NCBI GenBank assembly: GCA_950295325.1
Contig: OX485807.1
Coordinates: forward strand, 19,315,666-19,379,665
From: Polytrichum commune
Taxonomy: Eukaryota; Streptophyta; Polytrichopsida; Polytrichales; Polytrichaceae
Reading direction: 5' to 3'
Length of the DNA: 64,000 bases
Part shown: piece by piece, positions 24,611-36,938 of the stretch
How the letters are laid out: each line of letters begins with the position of its first letter
Numbering within the stretch: position 1 is the first letter of the stretch
The notes under the pieces: generated by a model
Seen by the model: only the letters and a program-made list of their open reading frames with translations
What the model was told of the DNA's origin: nothing
Database searches by the model: none
Translations under genes and position numbers: made by a program

Positions 24611-25177
24611 TCATGTGAACTTATATTAAGTTTAGGGTTTGTCAAGGCACCTAGAGTAGAGGCGCCTATTCCCAATTAGGGCCCATCGGCCATCTATAGG
24701 GTACCGTAATTCCAATAAGCCTAGGACTCGGTTTCGATCAGGCCGGAAGCGATAGTGTCATGACACATGTCCTGGTTTTGAGTGCTGAAGCGAGGAGGAA
24801 TGAGTGGTTATGGTAGACTCTAGACATTGGCAATATGTTCGGGCCGACTTTTGGCTTCAAAACTCCACATTACTTTTTGTTAAAGGAATAAAATTATCGA
24901 AAAAAGTATAGTCCTCCTAATTTCTATCTTCCTACATGGGAAAATTTTGCACCGCCTTATACTTCTGCAGACCTGATGCATAATCTCTCCAAGTGATGAG
25001 TTATGGGTGCCTCTACTCTAGTATCCCTTTGCCCACTTATCCATCAGTTCCTTCACTCACCCACATACTAGAATAGACATACATATTTCCATTAAGTTAA
25101 TAAATTTCGCATAAATGTAGTACATGTGTGATATATGTTGCAGTGATTTTTTTCCACATATCTACAAATTGCTATAA

Positions 25178-25567
25178 TGGCCAATTCACATGGAGTCCCA
25201 AGTCCCAAGTCCCACTCATGTTAGCAAGTCCCAACATGGAGGCAAAGTCCCAACTTTTGAGTCTCAAGAATCCATTCAAATACGGTAAAGTATCATTAAA
25301 GACGGATCTTGATTATTTAATGCACGAATATTTGTGGGACTTGTCTTGAGAGTTGGGTCTAGCTTTTTGCTTCACCCAACTCTCAACACAAGTCCCAAGC
25401 CTCACCTCCAAAAAGTGTTGCCATGTACACATCCATGTCATACTTGGGACTTAGAACTTGGGACCCCGTGTGAAGTGGGAAGTCCCACCCTCCATGCTCT
25501 CAACGACTGAGACTGCACAAATTGACCTCATGTGACTTGGGACTTGAGACCCCATATGAACCGCCCC
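25178..25567. mobile_element. Foldback MITE, TAA target duplication
   Basis: The element is 390 bp. Its left end is TGGCCAATTCACATGGAGTC, with CCAAGTCCCAAGTCCC after it. Its right end, read inward, is GGGGCGGTTCATATGGGGTC, followed by TCAAGTCCCAAGTCAC. TAA flanks both sides (25175-25177 and 25568-25570). The interior also folds (GAGAGTTGGGT ... ACCCAACTCTC), so the whole element can form a long hairpin. A 3-bp TAA/TTA duplication points to the Tourist (PIF/Harbinger) class. Confidence 0.8.
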
Positions 25568-25952
25568 TAAGAACGTTTTAACAAAAAATCATAATTTATT
25601 TCCAACTCTGAAATCATTATAAATTGTCAAAGGCAATATTCTCTCCCAACTCATATTCACAACATAGGTTGACCTATTTCCAATAACTAGGAGATGAAAC
25701 TCAAGTAAAATTAGTGCCCTTCTCAAGGAACCCATATGCATGCCCTTTTAACTTATTTTTTCCATCATGTTAATGTGAAGGCAACATGTGGGGAAATTCA
25801 CGGTTTTTTCCATCACAATAGAAAATGACATCTACATGTGTGAAACTTCACAACTTTAGGGGATCTCTATATATTCATATTGGGGGGGGGGTCGGAAATG
25901 GGTTTGTTAACTCTACATGAAATGAAATTGATTTTATAGTGCGGGATTACTA

Positions 25953-26478
25953 GGGGGGGGGTATTGCATACAAGAGTGCCTTCCATTCATTCAACATAAA
26001 TTATTCGAAATAGTATGCAATCTAGAAATTACTATTTCTCCTTGATTTGACACAAAGATTGGTTTTAAATACCCTGAATTAGTCTAGGCCAAGTCATTTG
26101 AGATGAATCAAACACAAACATACACATGGTCAAGTTTTTAGGTTGGATGGATGAGATATACTCTCGTATGCAGTTATTCCCTCTATCCCAAACGGGAAGA
26201 ATTGGTTTTAGTCCATGATTACCAAAGGGGGGGGGGAGAGAGAGAGAGGTATATCACATACAAGAGTACATACCATTCATTCAACATCAAATCTTGGAGA
26301 TATTAAGCAATCCGTAAGTTACTAATTCTCGTCGATTTGATATCGAAATTGGTTTTAAAGACCCCAAATTAGTCTAGACTGAGTCATTTGAGATGAACCG
26401 GATGCAAATGCATAGGAGGTCAAGTTTTTATGTTGGATGGATGAGAGGTACTCTCATATGTAGTGGTTCCTCCTATTC
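25953..26478 (+). repeat. Repeat family D, two adjacent MITE-like copies
   Basis: The copies are about 25953-26185 and 26236-26478. Each starts with a 'ATTnCATACAAGAGTnC' arm followed by 'CCATTCATTCAACAT'. Each ends with 'GTTGGATGGATGAGA', then 'ACTCTCnTATG' and 'TTCC-CTATTCCAAACG'. The arms are inverted repeats of each other. Both copies are preceded by runs of G. Other copies are at 29553-29788, 53369-53606 and, in part, 34262-34400. Confidence 0.75.
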
Positions 26479-26562
26479 CAAACGGTGGAGATCTGGCCAC
26501 TACTGTAGTTACGTGCCGGCCGGTTGAGTTTGAGAAATGGCCGGTTCAAGTTCAAAACTTTA

Positions 26563-27055
26563 GGGCCACTTCACACACGAGACTGAGAGCCCGTGACCAT
26601 TACACTTCAAGCACTCTCATTGGTGGAAAAGGCGGAGGCGGTCCAAGTTCGCTTCACACTACACTTGAGGGACCAACGGTGTAAGTGAATGCAAGATGGA
26701 TGTAAAGTCTACATGGATTCCTACATGGCATCAAATCAATCATGTTTCATGGTCACTTAAATTATTTTCAAAAACCACCTCTTGGAGATAGGCCTAAAAT
26801 AAAACCAGGAGACCATGGCATTCCAAATGCTCAATAAAGTTGATTTATTTTATCATGTGTGAGGATCCGCATGAATAGAAATTCATTGAAATAGCATTTG
26901 GTCGAGGACCCAGTCACATATGACTTCACACTACACTTGAGGGTTTGTGACCACGCTACATGATTTTGGAGGTGTGTTGGGACGGCCTTTGGACACTTTC
27001 TTTTGGCTCTCACAATTTCATGGTCACGGCTCTTGGCTCGTGTGTAAAGTGGCCC
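26563..27055. mobile_element. Tourist-like MITE (GGGCCACTT family), copy 1
   Basis: The element is 493 bp. The left end is GGGCCACTTCACACACGAGA and the right end, read inward, is GGGCCACTTTACACACGAGC; both are followed by a GTGACCAT block. TTA is duplicated at 26560-26562 and 27056-27058. The host sequence around it is a dispersed repeat whose uninterrupted relatives (about 19,490-19,530 and 36,855-36,890) run straight through the insertion point, which supports the borders. Confidence 0.88.
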
Positions 27056-27058
27056 TTA

Positions 27059-29230
27059 GAAGAGTGAATCGTTGATCGATTTAGAGGAATCCATAGCATA
27101 CAACTTAAGTTAATAAAGGAAAACCGAAAGATATCAGTTGGCAACCGGTTGGACTTGGAAACACTTGGATCTCAATCTATTATGTCCATGTATTCCCCAT
27201 ACATTAGTTTGGGAAGCCAAAAGGTTTATGTTACTAAAGGTGCATTGACGTGGTGTCAAGCAGTCCAATTCCATGGAGTCCATCAAAGTGTTGTGGTCTC
27301 CATGAGATTGGAGGTTTATTTCAACTTGATGGTCAAACTAGAAGAAAGACTTGACTTGAGATTGTCTAGTACTGCGTTTTGAAATAGGGAAGCAAGGTAG
27401 TATTTTTGATGGAGTTCTAGAGGGGACATTCTATCACAAAAGTGTGTCTCACTGACGTAGGATCATAAATGACATGATTTGTTATATGTAGGGTTGGGAT
27501 AGTTGATTACCAATTAATTTTAATGACGAGTTTATGATTCAAGATGCAGTAAGCAACAATGAAATTAATTTGATAATGTTGGCCTTTAAAGGACCAAGGG
27601 TTTAAATGTACAACCATATACAAAGTGCCTACAAGCCTCGTCGCGTTGTAAAAACTTATTGTTTATAGTTTTAGGTTGTATGATATACGTTATCTTATGT
27701 AAGGGATAAAATCCAAGTATGCTCACATGTGACATTGATGATCAAAATACTAAGCATGTATTTACATCCAAGAGCACAAATTTGTGTATTTTAATCCAAA
27801 TCTTTAAAAACATTCCAAGTATCTAACCAATTTGAAAAGTGCACAAGAAGAATGAGCTAAATCCTAGATAGGGTCATTTTTGACATAATTGACTCAAAAT
27901 GAAACAATGTAGCTCAACTGCGTGTTTTGTGCATCTTAGACACTCATATGTTAAAGTCCACAAAGCCACAAGACTTACATGATAAGTACATCAAGGCGAG
28001 GTAAAAAAAAAGGTTGATTATCTTGAGTGACGGAGTGCAATGACCTCCTTGACATAACGATCAATATCCACCAAATGATTCAACTAGTAGAAAGACTTGA
28101 GACTAACTAACTCTATATTCTAAATCAAGGAAGAAGTTGATCTCTAATGGAATTGTAGAGGGGAGAATCCAACACAAAGTTTTCCTTGTTTCAACCACAT
28201 TCAAAGAATAGAAAGTGACATAAACATTTTCCTTAGGGATTGGGATGGTCAACTACCAGCCAATTTCAACATCGAGTTCATCATCAAGGTATAATAAGCA
28301 ACAATACTTTTGTGTTCAAGTGGATGACAAGATTTGCTTCAAACATGCTTCACATTTAAGAAAGTCCTCGAGGTGAAGGTGGTATAGTTTAACAAAGTCC
28401 AAATCAATGTTGAAGTCCACAAAGCCAAAAGGCTTAGGGTAGGCATGTCTCAAATGGTTGGTTATCCCCATTAGCCAATTCTCGTATGAAATCAAGTGCG
28501 CAATTAGTACAAGATAATTAGAAAATCCAAGTTGAGGCCGTAGCCATTTTTCTCATGATTTATGGAGCTCGTATGAATATCTTATCTACGATGAAGTGAA
28601 TATTCAATTATTCTTCAATGACCATATAGATCATCTTCATCATGTTGAATATTGAACAAGACATAGTTAATAAATCAAAGTATGTTAGATTCCAATATCT
28701 TTAAACACGTGTTTTTTTGGGTGATTAGTCTTGGATCCACACCTAACCACACCGCTTAAATGTAAGTGCCCAATTAATATGAGTAATCAAATAAGGCATG
28801 GCTTACCTTGTGTACAACATCACTCAAACATAGGGATATGATTTCTATGCCCAAAATCTAGGTTATGGTTATTCTAGAACGAAAAGGTTCAAATTCTCCC
28901 CTAGTCATATTTTGAGCATGAATATGGTTTTGTGAGTAGTTGTTAAGAGCTTTTATCCATGAACAAAAAGTGAAATCAAGTTTCTCCCACTTAGTAATGT
29001 TATGTGGGACTATAAGTACATAATAAAAGGACTTGAAAAATTAACCTCCTAAAGTAACAGAGTGCATTGTGAGACAATGAACAATATCAACATGATGATC
29101 AAGTGGTAGAAATACTCAATGATATTTAGTACCACGTTATGAAACATATACACAACCCTTTATTCATTGGAGTTGTAAAGAAGGCATCCCAACACAAAAT
29201 GTGCTTCATTTTCAGCTACGTTGTAAGAGA
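27059..29230. repeat. Mosaic of decayed LINE-like and family B repeats
   Basis: The blocks at 27,360-27,560, 28,115-28,310 and 29,125-29,225 are decayed copies of the minus-strand Cys/His segment at 19732-19932 (for example, 'HTFVIECPL.NSIKN' with stops at 27,400-27,480). 28,495-28,800 is a family B copy. 'GGTTGGACTTGGAAACAC' near 27,147 recurs near 37,045. There is no intact gene. Confidence 0.55.
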
Positions 29231-29552
29231 TACCTTGTTTTAGACTCGTCTATTCTATATGTATCCCTCATCATAGTTTTATCAAATCAATAACTTTTGC
29301 TTAGTGGAAATTGATCCTTAATCGTCTAAGAGTCTTAATGTATGACCTATATACATCATTTTTTAAGCTTGTTAGACTTTGAAATTAGCATCATAAACCC
29401 CAAATTAGTCTCGAAGGATCCACTTGAACTAAACTAGCCACAAACCTACATGGGACATGATTTACCTCTATCCCATTTATTTTGGTACGATTGGTGGGGC
29501 CCCAGCTCAAAGGCCAAGACATTTACTAGCCCTAGCCATGAATTAAAAGTGG

Positions 29553-29788
29553 AAGGGAATTATTGTATATGAGTGTACCTCTCATCTATCCAACATCAAA
29601 ACTTGACCCAATGTAGGTTTGTTGATGATTCATCTTGAATGACTTGGGCTAGACTAATGCATGGTCTTTAGGCCACTTCCAATGTTGAATTGAATAAAAA
29701 TAAGAAGCTCCGGGATGTATACTAGTTTATGGCTTTGATATCGGATGAAATAGAGGTACGCTCATATACAATAATTCCCTCTTTCTCC
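29553..29788 (+). repeat. Repeat family D, best-preserved copy
   Basis: The left arm is GGGAATTATTGTATATGAGT then GTACCTCTCAT. The right arm, inverted, is GGGAATTATTGTATATGAGC then GTACCTCT. The interior has 'CCAACATCAAAACTTGACCC' and a 'gactTGGGCTAGACTAATG' block. At about 236 bp with near-perfect arms, this is the clearest view of the family's ends. Confidence 0.8.
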
Positions 29789-29799
29789 TAAATTAACCC

Positions 29800-30826
29800 T
29801 TAACTTCCCAAACCCATGAAAGGGTTGTTTTGAGTGCATTTCATTCAATGTTTGTTGTGGAATTGTCATGGACAAGCTTTGAGGTTAAAACGGGATTTGT
29901 CTGTAGGATCTTGAAACATGGAAGATGAGCTATAACGAGAGGAAAAATGGGGCATGAATACCCCTAGGATTTTTAGGTTATACCAATTGAAGGAAGTGAT
30001 GCACAATAAAATGTCATATTTTGTCCCCTTGAAAATGACCCTTGACCAATCAAATTGAAGTGGAATATGAGCAGAAGGCTCGTGTGATCCTCTAGATGGG
30101 AACAACTCAATAGTTGAGCATTTCCACAAATCCTCGTGCAAAAATGAGCAAATCACACTAGGCTAGCCCCCTTGCATTCGGAGAATGTAAACTATCCCAT
30201 GTTTCTAACCACATGTATACAAAGAAATCCTTAACAATTTGAGAGTGTCCAAAATGTTAAATTGAACAATCGATGTGAGCACAAAATGCCATTTCTACAT
30301 GAACATTAAAATTTTAAAAAGATCACATTTATTTTAATCAAAATAAGCATCTTTTATGTTCATGCAACGTTTGCATTGCAGTGGCAACTACTAGAGTCAA
30401 CACCCTCACATGAGCTCCCAACACAACAAAAGCATGATCATTTCCCACTTTGACACATCTTCACACATTCTAATCGTCTACAAATTACACGATGCATGTG
30501 TCTAAACGTAGATATCCATATTGGCATGATGTTTTAAGGTTTATTTCGATTGTGGATGAACAAGTGAAGTGGGGTTCTCATGCGGGGATGAAATTATCCA
30601 TTAACCAGAAATCGGTTGCTTGGGAAACTAGGGGGTTGAGGAGGCCATGCTTTTATGGTCTCGAGCATGAAGTGGGTATCCATGATAAATGGGTGTACTC
30701 AACCTTATTGATGACGGTACCGGTGTATAATGTGCGATACGCAAAGAGAGTTATTTTTATAAGTACATCTGTCATTGTGTGATGTGAGAGTTTGAAGCCC
30801 GGTTTGTTCGATTGTTCATGTGTTAA
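29800..30826. other. Intergenic, no supported gene
   Basis: A 96-codon open frame at 30492-30782 (plus) shows no similarity, signal or splice context that I can recognise and is probably chance. Confidence 0.5.
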
Positions 30827-30829
30827 TTA

Positions 30830-31359
30830 GGGCCACTTTACACCATGGACCATGAAATCGGACCATGGAAGATGGCCTTTTTCCATGGTCCAACTTCTTA
30901 AAGAATCGATTTACAAAGCCTTTGGATCTCCACTAGGTGTAAATCAAATATGGTCCAAGAGGAATGACCATGCACCAAAAGTGAATGTGCTGATTTAAAA
31001 TATATATATATGCTAAAAATAAATAAAGTTTGATCATTCTCGTATCTTCTCTTATCTTCACCTTCTCTTTTCCAAAAAACACTTCATTAAGAAAAATTAT
31101 GACATCATTGCTTTGCCATGGGCCCTTGCCTTTTTCTACTAGAGCACCTCTTTTGCCTCTCCCATCACAAAACTTGTTGGACCACGTCAACGGATAATGT
31201 AGGCCTTAGAATATGCCTTTTGGGGACTTCAAACTTCATGGTCACTTTGACAGTTTTCCCTTGGTGTAAACCCAAGTCATCCCATGACAAACTTAACAAC
31301 CAATCATATATTTTACAGGGCCTTGGGACAACTTCATGGTCCATGGTGTAAAGTACATG
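30830..31359. mobile_element. Tourist-like MITE (GGGCCACTT family), copy 2
   Basis: The left end is GGGCCACTTTACACCATGGA. The right end, read inward, reaches ACTTTACACCATGGACCATG, but its outermost five or so bases have changed (CATGT instead of GGGCC). TTA flanks both sides (30827-30829 and 31360-31362). It is 530 bp with no transposase. The ends are shared with 26563-27055, but the interior differs. Confidence 0.78.
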
Positions 31360-31362
31360 TTA

Positions 31363-34260
31363 ATGTGTACATCTTTGTGGGCAAGGAAAAACACATGTTG
31401 ACAAGAACTTAAGTTAAGCATTTTGTAATGTTTTGTAGCATGCTCGTCGGGTTCCACACTTTGATCGTTGAAAGGTAATTTCCACATTGGATTGACAATT
31501 GTTTTGGCCAATGTGGAAGTGACATGTGTCAAAAACTTCTCCGATAACTAATCATTTTTTGTCAAACCAAAACAACACCTTATGGTAGGTGGCCATGTCA
31601 AGAGTCCTTTCAACTCCACAAACAATTTAAATTGTTGGACCAATTTGTTTCATCTAGTTAGCAATTGTGAACTACATAAGTTGCCATTTTAAGTTTGGAG
31701 ATCAGAGTTGAGATGCAACATGCAAACAAGTAAACCTTTCATTGCACCCCCTCCTCACCCCTCCTTTTTGGGCCCTTCATTATTCAAACCAACTTTCATG
31801 GTTGTCCCACTGCATTATTTGCTTCAATTAATGTGTACTACTACATGTACTTTGGAGTTTCTTACATTTTGAAACCGACGAGGTGATTGTTCCACAATAA
31901 TATGAAATCAACATCGATTATAATGTAGAGATAAGTAGTGTGTATGAATGTTGACCCTATCAATTTCATTGCATCGAAATAATGTGCATCGCGGTTCAAA
32001 TGTTTACAACTATAGAATTTAAAGGCTCTACTTGGTAACAATAAATTTGTGCTTATGTGCAAAGCATCGATGACACAAGGAGAATATGAATCGCATGCAC
32101 GAGTGAGTTGGGTGTGATGAGTCTTTGTTGATTCACATGTTAAGTGACAAGTGGTCATACTATGTTGTCCACCACAATTTCAAGCTTAGCCTCAAAATCA
32201 ATGTGGTCCATTCCATATATTCTACACACTTTTTCAAATGAAAGGTTGTAATATGGAAAAGGGTAATGTGGCATGCCCTTTTATTTCTCCAAGTGACCCA
32301 ACCCCCTCTCTAAAAATTCTCCAAATTTTGTGTCAACAACGAAATCAAACATTCAATTTGGAGGTGGTACATTGATGAAAGGTCTTGATATAAGATCAAA
32401 TTCTCAAAACGAACATGTGTAGATATATCAAGAACCCAAAAGGAAAGTTTGAATGAGAAATAGGGTTATGTGCGATTGTGGGGTTAAGTTAACAAATGCA
32501 CGAGGAGTTGGCAACTCCACTTTGAGTGCAAGAATCGGTGGAGAGCAAAAGTTTGGACTCCGTGGAGTTTATGTGAGGTCCAAATCCAAAGCACGAGAAG
32601 TGAAGTTTCATTAAGGGTCGGATTTGATTACGGCAAAGAATTGCATTGGTTAAGAATTTTAGGGGAATGGAGCAATATGATCGATTGGCTATGAAATGGG
32701 TTCTTCACTGGCCGGGGTTTACGCTATGGCCAAGACTTCTCTGATGGAGAACTTCAAGCTTGGATGAAAAAATGACATGCTTGTCAACATGGCCACACTT
32801 TGTGTTAGGGGAGTTTTTCGGAGGTCAAGTTTCTTGGGGAACCTCAAACCCTCAGACAAAAAACTTGGCCTTCAAAGAACCCCAACTTGAGGCATTTTTT
32901 TAATTTGTTTTTTCCATCTTGTCCGTCATACCAACCGTTGCCTCAAATAACCTTGTCTTGGGCTGTAATTCTTGACCGACCGGTGCACTTTTTCACCACA
33001 ATCTAAACCAACCGTAACGTGACGCCGGATCTTGACCAACTATATATGCCCGAAAACTCCTCAACAATGTTAAAGATAGAAGCCTTCAATGCCCTTCAAA
33101 TGCGATTTGGCCCTTCAAAATATATCTCTCTCAAAACAACCCTTCAAAACGCAACCCCAAATAAAAAACGAAGACGTCACTCGAAGTCCTCAATATAACA
33201 TGCCCGCCACAAGAACCAACAAGCGAAGGGCATTGTCATTACAAGAAGTAGAGCTAAACGGTGGCTTCCTAATTCTTCACATTGTATTGGAAACACGCAT
33301 CATAGAATTCACTCACAAGGTCAACACGAGTTTTGCACTCCATTTCTGCATTCTTGGATCAACGTATTGGATTTGAAGCAGCCCTTCAACCGAAGAGTTG
33401 AAATTCGAAAGCCCTTCGAAATGAAACTCATATGAGGGCTTCAATCTTGAACACCACTAACTCGCTAACTCGTTGGACCCCCATGCCGACACTAGACAAT
33501 ACACTCCACATGGATACTTGTTTTTTGCTCTTCTTTGTGGAGGCCCTATCTCCGTGTGTGCCAAGTGGACCTGCTGCTGCTGCTGCTGCTGAGGAGGAAG
33601 GAGTCTGACCTTGTTTAGGGTTGATGAACATGAGACAAATGTGTGGTCAGACTCCTCCTCCATGTCTGTGAGCAGACCTAATAATTGTTCAACAAGAGAA
33701 GCTCCACGTGCTAAGCATGCCTTGCCTTGCATTCTAGAGAATTTTGTTGGTCAGTAACACCAGCCAAAACTTAACTCACGCTTGTTCCAAAAGGTGAATA
33801 AGTTATGTTTGGAAGAGAGAGGGAATTATCGTACATGAGCACATTACGTTCGTCAGCAGCACGGTTGTGTTACATTCTATATGTAGTATCCGACACGCGC
33901 CTTCAGTGTCTTACCTCCTTCATGGCCATTAAATTAAGAAACTACGAAGAAGCCGACCCCGATACGAATAATGAATCATGTCGATATGAATGGTGAGAGT
34001 ATTATGAATAGTATCGGTATTTTCGATGACACTGTTGCTATGAATAGTAAGTTCAAGGAACAATATTGGGATGAACGATAATTTTAGGGAATATTACTAT
34101 GATGAATAATGAAACCTGCGCATAGTGATGACAATGTAACTCCACCCAAATTTTCAAGTTCAGCTTGAATGTGTGAATTTTAAAACGAATATTCTCCATC
34201 TTGTTCGAGGGGCCCGTGGAATATAATTGACGTGTTTTTGGGGTCACGGAGCCGACCCAC
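31363..34260. other. Intergenic, no supported gene
   Basis: The stretch contains a short (CTG)7 run at about 33576-33597, which gives a Gln or Leu run in chance frames. There is also an isolated family D-like arm near 33,826 (GAGGGAATTATCGTACATGA). Nothing else is recognised. Confidence 0.5.
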
Positions 34261-34817
34261 ATGGCTGAATAATGTTGTGAGCGTACCTCTTATTCATCCG
34301 ACAGTAAAGAAAACTTCGTCCCATGTATGTTTGTGGTTGATTGAGTCGTCTCAAATGACTGGGACTAGACTAATGTGTGGTGTTAAAAGCTAAGACCCAT
34401 AACATTATAAGCTTGTAGGGGAGGCTCCTCTTTGTAAACGGGGAAAGGGCATATCTAGCTAGCTTAATTACCTCCATAACAATAGTAATGGCAACAATCG
34501 TTGGATAGACTTGACTTGGTGTCATTGAGTTACCTGCCATGCATGTGCGTGCTCCATCGTGGACCCCAAAAAATAAATCTTGACGCCACAAATATAATAA
34601 TCCATAAAATTCTCACATGTTAGTTCAATGTGACATAATGAACAATACTCATGCTTAGTATGGGTTGTTTAAGAAGGGAACTTTATCATGAAAAATAACC
34701 ATGATCCCATGTTGCAAGAACCTACTTCCAACTAATGTTATGCTGATGTCAAATAAACTTAAAAATAAAATCCTCCGGGCAATATACCATTTTAGGGCTT
34801 TTGTGTTGGATGAATGA

Positions 34818-34819
<2 letters not shown>

Positions 34820-34865
<46 letters not shown>
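34820..34865. repeat. (CT)n microsatellite
   Basis: An uninterrupted 46-base CT run follows a family D-like right arm (TGTTGGATGAATGAGA). Confidence 0.95.
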
Positions 34866-34866
<1 letters not shown>

Positions 34867-35059
34867 GTTCTTGATTTAAACCAAGTGTTAGCTCTAGGAC
34901 CATGAACCCTCATTTTATACACCTTGCAAATACTTCATTTTTTGTTATAAATATAATAATAAAAAAGAAGGACGATGAGTCATGAAATATATCTTATATA
35001 TACATGGAAAGCAAATGTAATTACCATGTGAATTAAGTTTTCATGAGTATGGATGAATG

Positions 35060-36020
35060 GAACAAAGTAACCAGGGCTAAGGACGTGAAGCACGTTTTTA
35101 ACCCATGGTGAACTTAGGGTTGGCAGAACTTACCACGGGTAAGATCTTCAATATAAACCCTCAAACCCTAAAGGAGGCTCTTTTTTACCATTCACACAAG
35201 AGCTTGGTGCGGTAACTTAGCACACACTTACTGGGATACTAGATACGTGTGTTAAGGAGAGGATACTAGAGCTGTTCACCAAGCGGAGTATTCTACTTGT
35301 GGTGATACACTCATGGCTAAGGAACAGGTTTGAACACCCATTTGACATTGTGTAATGAGTGTTACCATTTGAAGTACTATTATGCATTTGATGTAAGTTT
35401 TATGTGTGCAACATGGATAACAACTGGGTTCTGCTGCTATTTACCTCGTGTACGTAACTAATCCTCAATTATTTGTTGGTTGGTTGCATGGGCATAGGTG
35501 AGGCAGACCCTTCACACTCTCAATACAATGATGTATTGTGACTATGACATATTATGCATTTCTTTTGGCTAAGACTACTAGGCATATACCCTGGTATGTA
35601 TTCCATATGTATAGTAGATAGGTTACTTATATGTTGGAGCAAGGCATGAGGATAGGTGATTAAATCTACCAAGGTATGGAATAGTCAGCCACAGTTTGTT
35701 ATCAGTACGTATGAACAATATATGAATACTGAAACCCTAAGTATAATACAAATACTTATGAGGCACAGTATGACATGAAATAGCATGTTTATGTTGATTA
35801 CATACAATTAGACATGGATACAAACACTATGCATTATGCATTGTTAGCATTAAGGTACTGTATAGGAAAGGTATGGTTTGAAAGACTGAGTGGTAAGAGG
35901 GTTCCCACCCACCCACCCTTGCAAAGCAGTGAGGAAGATGTTGAAGGATTAAGCCTCTGAAAAGAGGAAGTTCAAGCTTTGCATAAAGCATTGAAAAGTC
36001 AGCTCTCTCTCTCTCTCCGA
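35060..36020 (-). repeat. Repeat family C, inverted copy
   Basis: The sequence is reverse-complementary to the 14,980-16,090 region. 'ATGGATAACAACTGGGTTCT', 'TACCTCGTGTACGTAACTAA' and 'GGCATAGGTGAGGCAGACCC' lie at about 35,411-35,510. 'AAGAGGAAGTTCAAGCTTTG' near 35,960 matches inverted 15,500-15,530. The repeat unit is therefore about 1 kb. No coding region is recognised. Confidence 0.65.
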
Positions 36021-36437
36021 TGGTAGTGACGAAAATACCAGCTACACGAGCATGTAGTGGTTTGTTGTCCCATCAATGAAAAATATGGAAACAAAACTCA
36101 AACTCCCTATTGCAAAAATCAATAATACATTCAAACAAGTTAACATAATTGCTACACAATATGCACATTCCATACTAGTCCATAAGCAAAGACTAGAGAA
36201 TTGTCAACCAATCACATACCTCCAAAACTTGCCATAAATCAACTAATGAACCAATAAACCCATATATGATGTTATAACAAACAAAACTACCTTACCCCTC
36301 TAAATATTACTACGGCCTTGAACGTCTTCCCACCAAAGATGATTACATGTTGCCGGTTAATGTTAATGGTCACTAGTTATTAAATACAATGTCTACTCCT
36401 TGCAAAGGTGAAGTAGTTTCACATCCAACGCCAATGT

Positions 36438-36690
36438 CCTTAGGGCGTGGCCAAGGATATTTTACCAACAAACACTCTATTCACTCCAACCTCCTTCGGA
36501 GATTGGAGTTCTTCTTCTTCTTCTTCTTATGGCTTGTTATCAAGAGAACATTAGAACACCACTGCCGTAAGGCATGGCCTAGGATGTTCTACGAACATAC
36601 ACTTTATTCACTCCGGCCTCCTCCGGAGACCGGAGTTCTTCTTCTTCTTCTTCTACTTCAAGAGAGAGAGAGAGAGAGAACATTATGCCA
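36438..36690. repeat. Tandem duplication carrying a palindromic stem and CTT runs
   Basis: Copies at about 36438-36530 and 36567-36655 share GGC-AAGGAT-TT and CACTCTATTCACTCC. Each has a hairpin (ACTCC-CCTCC-TCGGAGA-TGGAGT in the first, ACTCCGGCCTCCTCCGGAG in the second) followed by (CTT)n. In the second copy the stem pairs almost perfectly. A GA run closes the block. Confidence 0.7.
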
Positions 36691-36938
36691 CATCAACAAA
36701 GAGGGGGGAACTCCAATTGTTGTGTTGGTGTAGGGTAATTTGGGCAAAACCTGCTTTGACAAAGAATCACGAGAATAATGAATGGGGAGATTTGACCACT
36801 ATATAGTTACAGATGAGTTGGTGGGAGTTTGAGAACTAGCTGGTTGAAGTTCAAGACTATAGGAAAATTATTGATTTTTAAGAGGAATCTATGTAATATA
36901 CCTCGAATCAATAGAGAAAAACTGAATGATCACAACAA

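Noticed and set aside
30492-30782. 96-codon plus-strand frame
   Set aside because: No domain, no neighbouring exon with compatible splice sites, and surrounded by MITEs.
33457-33732. Frame with a Gln run
   Set aside because: The run is a (CTG)7 microsatellite and the rest shows no protein-like pattern.
36389-36733. 114-codon frame with Phe and Leu runs
   Set aside because: Created by CTT and GA repeats in a tandem-duplicated hairpin block.
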